This document shows positions 36,367-44,932 of a stretch of DNA of 64,000 bases, one piece after another. The position numbers were made by a program, and so were the translations under genes. Each line of letters begins with the position of its first letter. Positions within the stretch are counted from its first letter, which is position 1. This DNA comes from JACDEA01 sp963742585. GTDB taxonomy: Bacteria > Actinomycetota > Acidimicrobiia > Acidimicrobiales > JACDEA01. The DNA lies in NCBI GenBank assembly GCA_963742585.1, contig CAVUMI010000006.1, forward strand, positions 806,001-870,000. Direction: 5' to 3'. The notes beneath the pieces were generated by a model. The model had not been told where the DNA came from. It made no database searches and saw nothing but the letters and a program-made list of their open reading frames with translations.

Positions 36367-37686
36367 TTAGCAGGACGTCTTGGCCTCGGGTGTGCGGGCC
36401 TGGTTGCCGCGGGTGTCGTCGGCGACAACCCACCAACTGAGTGGTGTGGCCGGCGGTAAGTCGGCGATGTAGGAGGACGGCCCGGCGGACATCTGCAACT
36501 TGTGCGCGCCGGCCTTGTCGCTCCAGTGAAGGCTGGCAACGCGCACGCCGCTGGCATCCTCGACCGTCGCGGTGACCGAGCAACCGGCGATCGACGTCGC
36601 CAGGTCGGGCGGTCGTTCGATCGTCGTCTCGTAGATCGCCGCCGCGGCAGACCCGTCGCCGCCGGTGACCGTTACCGTCGTGCGCAGCGATCCCTCGGGC
36701 GACGACGGCAGCACCCGCGTCAGCAATGAAAAGGTCTGGCCAGCTTCCAATTTCCCTGCAGCCGGGCGGACCTCGAGCCAACGAGCTTCGGCGGTTGCGC
36801 GCCAATCGACCGGGCGGGACGACCGGTTGGTTATCTCCACCACGTCGCGCTGGACGGTGAGTGCGAGTTGCCCGTTGGCCGGAACGCGGACGAGCTTGGC
36901 GACACGATCGGCGCGGCCGCTCCTCGACCCGGTGAGGGCGGTGGCGGTGGCGGCCACGCCAACGACCACTGCCACTGCGCCGAGGACCGCGGCGGCGACC
37001 ACCAGCGGCCGGCGCCGGCGGGGATCGAGCGGTGGCGGCGCGGCAGCGGGGCGCATCCGCCGGCTGCGCCGCGCCAACTCGCTGACCTCCGGGGGAGTGC
37101 CCGGCGGCTCCGTCTGTGCGTGCAGCGCGCGAACCGACACCATGGCGCGGTGTCGGTCGGTGCACACCTCGCAGCCGGCGACGTGGGCCGCGACCGCTGG
37201 GCCAATGTCACCCAGCGCCTCGAGCGTCGGGTGGGCGAGGTCGGCGTCGGCCAGAACCGCGGCGAGGAGCAAGCAGTCGCCCGGCCCGAGGCGGGCCATG
37301 AGCAGCGGGTCGAGATCACGATCCCACGCCTCGCCGATGGCGTCGGCCCGCTCGGCGGCGGCGGCGGCCGCCAAGCCAAGGGCGCGGCCGAACTGGGCGC
37401 GATCGAGACGGGCGCGTAGGTCGAGCACCGCCCGCTCGGCCGGTGGTCGGGTCGCGGCCAGCAGCGCGGCCAGCTCCAACAGGTCGTCGGGCGCCGGTGT
37501 GTCCGGTGGCGCCGCCATGACCCCACCCGCCCGTTCCAACGCCTGGTACCGGGCGTGGGCCAGCACCGACGACCGGGAACGCCCGGCCCGCCGCAACGCG
37601 GTCAGCGCTGCGTCGGCCGCCAACTCCCGGTCATTGAGGACGACGAAGCAGTGGCCATACGCCTGATCGGCAAGGTCTCCAGCCAC
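36367..37686 (-). CDS. Anti-sigma-like membrane protein with N-terminal sigma-like region
   Basis: A 439-residue single-pass membrane protein. Residues ~1-150 are helical and resemble the start of an ECF sigma factor (GHCFVVLNDRELAADAALTALRRA). Then comes an anti-sigma zinc-finger-like motif (HVAGCEVCTDRH, ~170), an Arg/Pro-rich stretch, one membrane helix (PLVVAAAVLGAVAVVVGVAA, ~235-255), and an outside part with a BACON/Ig-like domain (LALTVQRDVVEITNRSSRPV) and a second beta-rich domain with two Cys. GTG at 37686. No separate sigma factor gene is near. The assignment rests on motif patterns only. Confidence 0.75.
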   Translation of the reverse strand: MAGDLADQAYGHCFVVLNDRELAADAALTALRRAGRSRSSVLAHARYQALERAGGVMAAPPDTPAPDDLLELAALLAATRPPAERAVLDLRARLDRAQFGRALGLAAAAAAERADAIGEAWDRDLDPLLMARLGPGDCLLLAAVLADADLAHPTLEALGDIGPAVAAHVAGCEVCTDRHRAMVSVRALHAQTEPPGTPPEVSELARRSRRMRPAAAPPPLDPRRRRPLVVAAAVLGAVAVVVGVAATATALTGSRSGRADRVAKLVRVPANGQLALTVQRDVVEITNRSSRPVDWRATAEARWLEVRPAAGKLEAGQTFSLLTRVLPSSPEGSLRTTVTVTGGDGSAAAAIYETTIERPPDLATSIAGCSVTATVEDASGVRVASLHWSDKAGAHKLQMSAGPSSYIADLPPATPLSWWVVADDTRGNQARTPEAKTSC

Positions 37687-37704
37687 ACCCTGACCGTACC
37701 TAGT

Positions 37705-37733
37705 TTGCTGCCGCGTGGGGCCTCCTCTAGCAT
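37705..37733 (+). promoter_or_regulatory. Promoter of the str operon
   Basis: TTGCTG (37705-37710), 17 bases, TAGCAT (37728-37733) make a good housekeeping-type promoter 70 bases before rpsL. It is the only obvious one in the 117 bases between the divergent anti-sigma-like gene and rpsL. Confidence 0.65.
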
Positions 37734-37803
37734 GGTCCGGCTCTCCTGACGCGTCCCGCGCGTCGCCAGAGCCACCCTTGAAGTCCCTTAGTTCGGAGTT
37801 GGC

Positions 37804-38175
37804 GTGCCCACGATTAACCAGCTGGTCCGCAAGGGCCGCGAATCAAAGTCCACCAAAGGAACGACGCCGGCGTTGAAGGGCGCGCCCCAGCGTCGGGGTG
37901 TCTGCACACGTGTGTACACCCACACGCCGAAGAAGCCGAACTCCGCATTGCGCAAGGTCGCTCGAGTCCGCCTCACGAGTGGGTACGAGATCACCGCCTA
38001 TATCCCCGGCGAAGGCCACAACCTCCAGGAGCACTCGATCGTCCTGGTGCGCGGTGGCCGCGTTCGCGACCTGCCTGGGGTCCGCTACAAGATCGTGCGC
38101 GGAGCGCTCGATGCCTCCGGCGTACACGAGCGCAAGCAGGCCCGCTCCCGCTACGGCGCCAAGAGGGAGGGCTAG
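37804..38175 (+). CDS. rpsL: 30S ribosomal protein S12
   Basis: Full-length S12 (123 residues) of the decoding centre: PTINQLVRKGRE start, the streptomycin-site loops TPKKPNSALRKVARV and the GEGHNLQEHSIVLVRGG region with both conserved lysine/arginine contexts intact. The start is GTG with GGAG five bases upstream. First gene of the str operon; rpsG follows after three bases. Confidence 0.99.
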   Translation: MPTINQLVRKGRESKSTKGTTPALKGAPQRRGVCTRVYTHTPKKPNSALRKVARVRLTSGYEITAYIPGEGHNLQEHSIVLVRGGRVRDLPGVRYKIVRGALDASGVHERKQARSRYGAKREG

Positions 38176-38178
38176 CGA

Positions 38179-38649
38179 ATGCCCCGCAAGGGACCCGCGC
38201 CGCGCCGTGAGCTCATGCCCGACCCGGTTTACAAGTCGGTGCTGGTCACCCAGGTCGTCAACAAGATCCTCGAGCGGGGCAAGCGCACGCTGGCCGAGCG
38301 CATCGTCTACGACGCCCTCGAGATCGTGAAGGACAAGACCGGCGGCGAGCCGCTGGCCACCCTCAAGCGGTCGATCGACAACATCCGGCCCCAGCTCGAG
38401 GTCAAGAGTCGCCGGGTCGGCGGTGCCACCTATCAGGTGCCGGTCGAGCTCCGGCCCCGCCGGGCGACGACGCTGGCCGTGCGGTGGCTGATCGGTTACT
38501 CCCAGCAGCGCCGGGAGAAGACCATGGCCGAGCGGCTGGCCAACGAGATCCTCGACGCCGCCAACAACCTCGGCTCAGCCGTCAAGCGGCGTGAGGACAC
38601 CCACAAGATGGCCGAGTCCAACAAAGCATTCGCCCACTACCGCTGGTAG
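38179..38649 (+). CDS. rpsG: 30S ribosomal protein S7
   Basis: S7, 156 residues, the primary binder of the 3' domain of 16S rRNA. Family landmarks: MPRKGPAPRRELMPDPVYKS start, VNKILERGKRTLAERIVYDA, RPQLEVKSRRVGGATYQVPV, and MAESNKAFAHYRW at the very end. Three bases after rpsL. Confidence 0.99.
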   Translation: MPRKGPAPRRELMPDPVYKSVLVTQVVNKILERGKRTLAERIVYDALEIVKDKTGGEPLATLKRSIDNIRPQLEVKSRRVGGATYQVPVELRPRRATTLAVRWLIGYSQQRREKTMAERLANEILDAANNLGSAVKRREDTHKMAESNKAFAHYRW

Positions 38650-38680
38650 AGCGGTCTCCGCTCCCGCATAGGTAACGCAC

Positions 38681-40786
38681 ATGGCAGACGCACCCAAGAA
38701 GATCCGCGAGTTCCCCCTGGCCCGAACCCGAAACATCGGGATCATGGCCCACATCGACGCGGGCAAAACCACCACGACCGAGCGGATCCTCTACTACACC
38801 GGCAAGAACTACAAGATCGGTGAGGTCCACGAAGGCGCCGCGACCATGGACTGGATGGTCCAGGAGCAAGAGCGCGGGATCACCATCACGTCGGCGGCCA
38901 CCACGTGCAACTGGAAAGACACGTGGATCAACATCATCGACACCCCCGGCCACGTCGACTTCACCATCGAGGTCGAGCGGTCGCTGCGCGTCCTCGACGG
39001 CGCGGTGGCCGTGTTCGACTCGGTCGCCGGCGTCGAGCCTCAGACCGAGACGGTCTGGCGTCAGGCCAACAAGTACGGCGTCCCCCGCATCTGCTTCGTC
39101 AACAAGATGGACCGCATCGGCGCCGACTTCTACCGCACCGTCGACATGATCAAGGACCGTCTCGACGCGGTCACCGCCGTCATCCAGATCCCGATCGGAT
39201 CCGAGAGCGGCTTCAAGGGCATGGTCGACCTTCTGAACATGAAGGCCCTGATCTGGGATGAAGGCACGGACAAGGGCGAGGCCTGGAACGACGTCGAGAT
39301 CCCCGAGGACATGCGCGCCGAAGCCGAGAAGTGGCGCCACGACCTCGTCGACGCGGTGAGCAACGTCGACGACGACATCACCGAGAAGTACCTGGCCGAG
39401 GAAGAGATCACCGCCGACGACCTCAAGCGCGCGCTGCGCAAGGGCACGATCGCCAACCAACTGGTCCCGGTCCTCTGCGGCTCGGCGTTCAAGAACAAGG
39501 GCGTGCAGCCGATGCTCGACGCCGTCGTCGACTACCTGCCCAGCCCGCTTGATGTTCCGCCGACCGTCGGCCTCGACAAGAAGGGCATCGAGGAGATCGA
39601 GCGCGCCGCCGACGACGACGCGCCGTTCGCTGCGCTGGCATTCAAGATCATGAGCGACCCCCACGTCGGCAAGCTCACGTACATGCGGGTCTACAGCGGG
39701 CGCGCTGAAAAGGGCACCGCGGTGATGAACAGCACCAAGGACTCGAAGGAGCGGCTGGGCCGGATCCTCCAGATGCATGCCAACCACCGGGAGGACAAGG
39801 ACGCGGTATTCGCCGGCGACATCGTCGCGGTCGTGGGCCTCAAGAACACCACCACCGGTGACACCCTGTGCGACCCCAACGCCCAGGTCATCCTCGAGTC
39901 GCTCGACTTCCCCGAGCCCGTGATTCACGTCGCGGTCGAGCCCAAGACCAAGGACGCGCAGGACAAGCTCAGCAAGGCGCTCCAGGCATTGGCCGAAGAA
40001 GACCCGTCGTTCCAGGTCCGCTCCGACGAGGAGACCGGCCAGACCGTCATCGGCGGGCAGGGCGAACTGCACCTCGAGGTGCTGGTCGACCGCATGCTGC
40101 GCGAGTTCAAGGTCGACGCCAACGTGGGCAAGCCCCAGGTGGCCTACCGCGAGACGATCACCCAGGCGGTCGAAAAGGTCGAGTGCCGGTACATCCGCCA
40201 GACCGGCGGTCGCGGCCAGTACGGCCACGTGGTCATCACGCTTGAGCCCACGGGTCCCGGCGGTGGCTACGAGTTCATCGACAAGATCACTGGCGGCGTG
40301 ATCCCGAAGGAGTACATCCCCTCGGTCGACGCCGGCATTCAGGAGGCGCTGGGCACTGGCGTGGTCGCCGGCTTCCCCACGGTGGACGTACGCGTCATCC
40401 TCACCTTCGGCTCGTATCACGACGTCGACAGCTCGGAAATGGCGTTCAAGATCGCCGGCTCGATGGCGTTCAAGGACGCGGCCAAACGTGCCAAGCCCGT
40501 GTTGCTCGAGCCGATCATGGAGATCGAGGTGGTCACGCCCGACGACTTCATGGGCGAGGTCATCGGCGACCTCAACAGCCGGCGCGGCAAGGTGGACGCA
40601 ACTGAGCAACGCGGCAACGCTGTAGCGGTGCGCGCTCAGGTGCCCCTCGCGTCGATGTTCGGCTACGTTACCGACCTGCGGTCGAAGACCCAGGGTCGCG
40701 CCATCCCGCACATGCAGTTCCACTCGTACCAGCAGGTACCTGCTTCGATCGAAAAAGAGATCGTGGCCCGGGTCCGCGGCGAATAA
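38681..40786 (+). CDS. fusA: Elongation factor G
   Basis: EF-G, 701 residues, the GTPase that drives translocation. G1 AHIDAGKTTTTERIL, switch II DTPGHVDFT, NKMDR; domains II to V follow with GRGQYGHVV in domain IV and LRSKTQGRA near the end. Thirty-one bases after rpsG, in the str operon. A single EF-G gene is seen in this window. Confidence 0.99.
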   Translation: MADAPKKIREFPLARTRNIGIMAHIDAGKTTTTERILYYTGKNYKIGEVHEGAATMDWMVQEQERGITITSAATTCNWKDTWINIIDTPGHVDFTIEVERSLRVLDGAVAVFDSVAGVEPQTETVWRQANKYGVPRICFVNKMDRIGADFYRTVDMIKDRLDAVTAVIQIPIGSESGFKGMVDLLNMKALIWDEGTDKGEAWNDVEIPEDMRAEAEKWRHDLVDAVSNVDDDITEKYLAEEEITADDLKRALRKGTIANQLVPVLCGSAFKNKGVQPMLDAVVDYLPSPLDVPPTVGLDKKGIEEIERAADDDAPFAALAFKIMSDPHVGKLTYMRVYSGRAEKGTAVMNSTKDSKERLGRILQMHANHREDKDAVFAGDIVAVVGLKNTTTGDTLCDPNAQVILESLDFPEPVIHVAVEPKTKDAQDKLSKALQALAEEDPSFQVRSDEETGQTVIGGQGELHLEVLVDRMLREFKVDANVGKPQVAYRETITQAVEKVECRYIRQTGGRGQYGHVVITLEPTGPGGGYEFIDKITGGVIPKEYIPSVDAGIQEALGTGVVAGFPTVDVRVILTFGSYHDVDSSEMAFKIAGSMAFKDAAKRAKPVLLEPIMEIEVVTPDDFMGEVIGDLNSRRGKVDATEQRGNAVAVRAQVPLASMFGYVTDLRSKTQGRAIPHMQFHSYQQVPASIEKEIVARVRGE

Positions 40787-40814
40787 GAAGTCTTCCAAAG
40801 GAGTCTGTTCACAT

Positions 40815-42005
40815 ATGGCCAAGGCAAAGTTCGAGCGCACCAAGCCCCACGTGAACGTGGGCACGATGGGCCACATCGACCACGGCAAGACCACGCTGAC
40901 CGCGGCCATCACCAAGGTCATGGCCGAGGTCGACCCGGCGAATAACTCCTTCACCGCTTTTGACCAGATCGACAAGGCCCCTGAGGAGAAGGCCCGGGGC
41001 ATCACCATCTCGATCGCGCACGTCGAATACACCACGCCGAACCGCCACTACGCCCATGTCGACATGCCCGGCCACGCCGACTACATCAAGAACATGATCA
41101 CCGGCGCCGCCCAGGTCGACGGGGCCATCCTGGTGGTCTCAGCTGCCGACGGCCCCATGCCCCAGACCCGTGAGCACGTGCTGCTGGCCCGCCAGGTGGG
41201 CGTGCCCTCCATCGTCGTGGCGCTGAACAAGGCCGACGCGGTCGACGACGAGGAGCTCCTCGACCTCGTCGAGCTCGAGGTCCGTGAGCTGCTCACCGAA
41301 TACGACTTCCCCGGCGATGACACCCCGGTGATCCGGGTCAGCGCGCTCAAGGCCCTCGAGGGTGACGGGGAGTGGACCCCGAAGATCTCCGAGCTCATGG
41401 AGGCCGTCGATTCCTGGGTGCCTGAGCCCGACCGCGACATCGACAAGCCCTTCCTGATGAGCATCGAGGACGTCTTCTCCATCACCGGGCGGGGAACTGT
41501 TGTCACCGGGCGCATCGAGCAGGGCGTCATCAAGGTGGGCGAGGAGGTCGAGATCGTCGGCCTGCGCGACACCCAGAAGTCGGTCTGCACCGGCGTTGAG
41601 ATGTTCCGCAAGCTCCTAGACGAGGGCAAGGCCGGGGACAACGCCGGGATCTTGCTGCGGGGCACCAAGAAGGAAGACGTCGAGCGGGGTCAGGTGCTCT
41701 GCAAGCCCGGCTCCATCACCCCCCATACGAACTTCGAGGCCCAGGTCTACATCCTCAAGAAGGAGGAGGGCGGCCGCCACAAGCCCTTCTTCAACAACTA
41801 CCGGCCCCAGTTCTACTTCCGCACCACCGACGTCACCGGCTCCATCTCACTGCCCGAGGGCACCGAGATGGTCATGCCCGGGGACAACACCACCATGACC
41901 GTCGAGCTGGGCAAGCCCATTGCCATGGACGAGGGCCTCACCTTCGCCATCCGCGAGGGCGGCCGCACCGTGGGCTCGGGCCGCGTCGTGAAGATCCTCA
42001 AGTAG
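40815..42005 (+). CDS. tuf: Elongation factor Tu
   Basis: EF-Tu, 396 residues, delivers aminoacyl-tRNA. G1 GHIDHGKTTLT, effector RGITIS, DMPGHADY, NKADAVDDEE (the usual NKxD). Good ribosome site AAAGGAG. The stop is directly followed by the rpsJ ATG with no gap. Confidence 0.99.
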   Translation: MAKAKFERTKPHVNVGTMGHIDHGKTTLTAAITKVMAEVDPANNSFTAFDQIDKAPEEKARGITISIAHVEYTTPNRHYAHVDMPGHADYIKNMITGAAQVDGAILVVSAADGPMPQTREHVLLARQVGVPSIVVALNKADAVDDEELLDLVELEVRELLTEYDFPGDDTPVIRVSALKALEGDGEWTPKISELMEAVDSWVPEPDRDIDKPFLMSIEDVFSITGRGTVVTGRIEQGVIKVGEEVEIVGLRDTQKSVCTGVEMFRKLLDEGKAGDNAGILLRGTKKEDVERGQVLCKPGSITPHTNFEAQVYILKKEEGGRHKPFFNNYRPQFYFRTTDVTGSISLPEGTEMVMPGDNTTMTVELGKPIAMDEGLTFAIREGGRTVGSGRVVKILK

Positions 42006-42323
42006 ATGCCGGTACAGCGGATTCGCATTCGCCTCAAGGCGTACGACCACGAGATCATCGACCAGTCGACGAAGAAGATCGTCGAGACGGTGCTGCGCAC
42101 GCAGGCCAAGGTGCGCGGGCCGGTGCCGCTCCCCACGGAGAAGCACCGCTACACGGTGATCCGGTCGCCCCATAAGTACAAGGACAGCCGCGAGCACTTC
42201 GAGATGCGCGTGCACAAGCGGCTGCTCGACATCGTCGAGCACAGCCCCAAGACGGTCGACGCGCTGCAGCGGCTGGACCTTCCCGCCGGCGTGGAGATCG
42301 AACTCAAGATCCAAGCCGGGTAG
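42006..42323 (+). CDS. rpsJ: 30S ribosomal protein S10
   Basis: S10/NusE, 105 residues: RIRIRLKAYDHEIIDQSTKK, the loop VRGPVPLPTEKHRYTVIRSP and DALQRLDLPAGVEIELK. It abuts tuf, so it is translated as the last gene of the str operon here. It is cut off from rplC by a 3.7-kb insert, whereas most bacteria have rpsJ-rplC adjacent. Confidence 0.99.
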   Translation: MPVQRIRIRLKAYDHEIIDQSTKKIVETVLRTQAKVRGPVPLPTEKHRYTVIRSPHKYKDSREHFEMRVHKRLLDIVEHSPKTVDALQRLDLPAGVEIELKIQAG

Positions 42324-42430
42324 CCCCGCCGCCCGGCGTGGGCCGGAGTAGATCGTCGTAAATTTCCGTTCTCGCTACCACCGGGAACGCGGCTCGTCAC
42401 GGACCGCGGTGCAAATGGGGGGCTCGACGC

Positions 42431-42733
42431 ATGAACCGTCGCACGCGCAGTCAGCGTTACCTGCGAAGGGCGATCATCCTGGTGGGCGCGTTGATGAGCA
42501 TCGTCGCCCTCGCCGGGTGCGGGGACTCTGACAGCACGTCGAACCTCAGCGGTGCGGCGGTCGGCGGCACGTGTTCGTCGGTGAAACCTGCTCCGCTCAA
42601 GGCCAAGAACGCGCAACCGTCCAAGTCCGCCAGCGCCGGCAAGACCTACGACGGCCAAGCGGCGGTAACGACGACGGTCAAGACCTATGACGGCCAAGCG
42701 GCGGTAACGACCTCGTCCAAGCCGGGCTGTTGA
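42431..42733 (+). CDS. Small lipoprotein with LSGAA motif, 1 of 3
   Basis: A 100-residue predicted lipoprotein: basic N-region RRTRSQRYLRR, hydrophobic stretch, lipobox ALAGC. Twelve residues later comes NLSGAAVGG, a motif shared with the next two lipoproteins. The rest is low complexity with a duplicated KTYDGQAAVTT segment and a final Cys. A G-rich ribosome site (ATGGGGGGC) precedes the ATG. Function unknown. Confidence 0.75.
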   Translation: MNRRTRSQRYLRRAIILVGALMSIVALAGCGDSDSTSNLSGAAVGGTCSSVKPAPLKAKNAQPSKSASAGKTYDGQAAVTTTVKTYDGQAAVTTSSKPGC

Positions 42734-42851
42734 ACGCAACGCCACCCACCGCCTCCTTGTACGGCTGCATGATCGGGCATAAACGCCCGCAGCCTGCGGT
42801 TCAGTACGATCGGACGCGGCCGACTCGGCGGCCGGCAAAGGGGGGAACGGG
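42734..42851 (+). promoter_or_regulatory. Intergenic spacer with weak promoter candidate
   Basis: TTGTAC (42758-42763) and ATAAAC about 16 bases later could form a promoter for the second lipoprotein gene; GGGC-ATAAAC-GCCC forms a small hairpin over the same place. The match is weak and may be chance. Confidence 0.25.
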
Positions 42852-43607
42852 ATGAAGCGACTCGCGCTGGTGGCCCTTGTATGTGTGGTCATCGTGGCGG
42901 GATGCGGGTCGGGCGACGGTGACCTCAGCGGCGCCGCGGTCAGCAAGAAGGCGCCGACCAAGAACATGGGCACGTCGGCGTCGACGACCCTGCCGCCCAC
43001 GACGAGCACGACGCGCGCGTTAGCTGAGCAGGGGTACGACGTTCGTCGTGTGCCTACGGCGCCAGGGCTGGACGTGGCGCAGGGCTATCGGTTCAACGCG
43101 AGCAAAACGACACCGTACGGATACGTGATGTCGTTTCAAACTGCGGACGGGATCGAAAACTCGAGCTACAAGCTCTACAACGCCGTGACGAAACAGGGTT
43201 CCATCGCAGCGGCGGTGATCGAGCACTATTCCTGGGCCGGCGGACGGCGCGACCCGCTGTCCCTCACGGTCCGCATGACCGAGGCAAGCGCGCAGCGGCT
43301 GAAGTCGATTGCCCCGAGCAAGTTCACGAGAATTGAGTTCGCGATTTTCGAACCCGACGGCGTCGGCGGGTACCGGTACGCACTGGGCACGGCCAGCGAG
43401 TCGGCGCAGTATCTGAAGACGGCCTATCCGTACATCGAGGGTCCGCCGGTCTCGGGCCTCACCGTCGCCACGCAGCCCGCCGCGACGCCATCTGACGTTC
43501 CGCAGAACGTCGTGGTGACGTTCACGCTGACACCGGGCAGTGTGGGCCAGCTGTTGCGGCGGGGACCGGCCGGTTCGACGTACACGATGCCGTGGGGCGG
43601 CGCATGA
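42852..43607 (+). CDS. Lipoprotein with LSGAA motif, 2 of 3
   Basis: A 251-residue predicted lipoprotein: KRLALVALVCVVIVAGC with the lipobox at VAGC, then GDLSGAAVSK, a Thr/Ser-rich tether (TTLPPTTSTT) and a folded part of about 190 residues (GYRFNASKTTPYGYVMSFQT, YNAVTKQGSIAAAVIEHYSW, YRYALGTASESAQYL). No known family recognised. The folded part has no Cys apart from the lipid-anchored one. A GGGGGGAACGGG ribosome site precedes the ATG. Confidence 0.75.
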   Translation: MKRLALVALVCVVIVAGCGSGDGDLSGAAVSKKAPTKNMGTSASTTLPPTTSTTRALAEQGYDVRRVPTAPGLDVAQGYRFNASKTTPYGYVMSFQTADGIENSSYKLYNAVTKQGSIAAAVIEHYSWAGGRRDPLSLTVRMTEASAQRLKSIAPSKFTRIEFAIFEPDGVGGYRYALGTASESAQYLKTAYPYIEGPPVSGLTVATQPAATPSDVPQNVVVTFTLTPGSVGQLLRRGPAGSTYTMPWGGA

Positions 43608-43671
43608 ATCGGGCAGTAGTAGCGTCGCCGCGTCGGTGCCGCCAACGGGATCGGGCAAGGGGGCAGGACAT

Positions 43672-44118
43672 ATGAAGCGGCTGCGGATCCTCGTTACGAG
43701 CACGTTCTTCGGCGGGCTATTCGTCGCCGGCTGTGGCGACTCCGACGACGCGCGCCTGAGCGGCGCGGCCATTGAGGCGGCCTGCGCCACCACCACCACC
43801 GTTGATCCGGCGAAGGCGGGCGGGTCCAAGCAGCAGGGTCCCGCGACGTCCGCCGATGCGAAGAAGGTGGCCGGCGCCAAACAGCAGGGTTCCACGACGA
43901 CCGCGGATCCGAGGAAGGTCGCGGGGGCCAAGCAGCAGGGTTCCACGACGACCGCGGATCCGAAGAAGGCGGCCGGGGCCAAGCAGCAAGGTCCCACCAC
44001 GATCGCCGATCCGAAGAAGGTCGCGGGGGCCAAGCAGCAAGGTCCCACCACGATCGCCGATCCGAAGAAGGTGGCCGGGGCCAAGCAGCAGGGTCCGACA
44101 ACTACCGTCAAGTGCTGA
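43672..44118 (+). CDS. Repeat-containing lipoprotein with LSGAA motif, 3 of 3
   Basis: A 148-residue predicted lipoprotein: KRLRILVTSTFFGGLFVAGC, then ARLSGAAIEAAC, and from residue 47 to the end six copies of a 17-residue unit (KKVAGAKQQGPTTIADP). The repeats are Lys/Gln/Thr-rich, probably unfolded, and could be a cell-wall-spanning tether. The ATG at 43672 is chosen by its G-rich ribosome site (AAGGGGGCAGGACAT) and the signal peptide. The last residue is Cys, as in the first lipoprotein. Confidence 0.78.
   Translation: MKRLRILVTSTFFGGLFVAGCGDSDDARLSGAAIEAACATTTTVDPAKAGGSKQQGPATSADAKKVAGAKQQGSTTTADPRKVAGAKQQGSTTTADPKKAAGAKQQGPTTIADPKKVAGAKQQGPTTIADPKKVAGAKQQGPTTTVKC
43810..44115 (+). repeat. 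Six 51-bp in-frame tandem repeats
   Basis: The unit encodes KKVAGAKQQG(P/S)TT(T/I)ADP. Copy 1 (AKAGGSKQQGPATSADA) is the most degenerate. Copies 4 and 5 are almost identical in DNA, showing recent duplication. Copy number probably varies between strains. Confidence 0.92.
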
Positions 44119-44143
44119 TCGCGCGGTCCTAGCGCTCTCGGTC

Positions 44144-44932
44144 GTGGAAGACCTCGCTGCGATCGCGGTGGGTGGCGTTGGGCCGCTGCTCGTGCTCGTC
44201 GCGATCAAGGAGTTGGGTCGTGTCCACGGCGTGCAGCTGAAGTGGTTGCTCGCCGGGCTGGTGTGGGGCGCGGCGATGTTCTACGTCGCGCTGCGCCTCA
44301 ACACGGCGGTGTACTCCGGCTCGGGCTGGTCGCGGGACACCGTCGTGAACTTCGTCGCGCCGGCGATCGAAGAGGTTCTGAAGGCGCTATTCATCCTGTG
44401 GCTGGTTCGGTCGAAGCGCGTGAGTGATGCCGCGCACGGACTGTTGTACGGATTCGCGGCCGGTATCGGATTCGCTGCCGTCGAGAACGTTTTCTACGTG
44501 GCGATCGGCGGCGGGCTCGACTCGTCGTTCATCCGGCTCGGCTCCACCACCCTGATGCACGCCAGCTCTACCGCGCTCATCGGATTGGCGATACTCAAAC
44601 TGCACGTTCCGGCCCCGGCCCACCATCCTCACTGGTTCGAGCGGCGCCCGCATGTCGCGGTCGCCGGCGCCCTGGCCGTCGTCGCGCTGAAGCTCGGGTT
44701 GCTCAAGCTGGTCGTCTTGAAGGGCCTCGTCCTCAAGGGAGTCTTGGTGCGCTCGCTCCTTGTGGCCGACGGTCGCCACTCGGGCTTCAACGTTTTGGTC
44801 GCCCGCCCGATCGACACCGCGGTCATCGTGTCGGCCGTCGCCGTCGGTGTGGTGTTTACCGCCTTCATGCTGTTCACGGCGCGGCGCCTGACGGCGCTCG
44901 AGGCTCGTCCGTTACTCTCGAGCCGTGCGTAG
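44144..44932 (+). CDS. PrsW-like intramembrane protease, second copy
   Basis: A polytopic protein of 262 residues with the PrsW motif pattern: APAIEEVLKALF (EExxK), FAAVENVFY, and TLMHASSTALIG. The first part (GPLLVLVAIKELGRV, VWGAAMFYVALRL) fits the leading helices. GTG 44144 is chosen; the frame is open further upstream but there it overlaps the repeat gene. It is not close to the PrsW protein at 2092. Like that copy it follows a set of exported paralogs, here the LSGAA lipoproteins. It overlaps the next gene by 8 bases. Confidence 0.75.
   Translation: MEDLAAIAVGGVGPLLVLVAIKELGRVHGVQLKWLLAGLVWGAAMFYVALRLNTAVYSGSGWSRDTVVNFVAPAIEEVLKALFILWLVRSKRVSDAAHGLLYGFAAGIGFAAVENVFYVAIGGGLDSSFIRLGSTTLMHASSTALIGLAILKLHVPAPAHHPHWFERRPHVAVAGALAVVALKLGLLKLVVLKGLVLKGVLVRSLLVADGRHSGFNVLVARPIDTAVIVSAVAVGVVFTAFMLFTARRLTALEARPLLSSRA

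Noticed and set aside
38582..41035. A long open frame on the minus strand opposite fusA and tuf.
   Set aside because: It mirrors two highly conserved genes, has a composition expected from the third-position GC of the sense genes, and shows no family motif.
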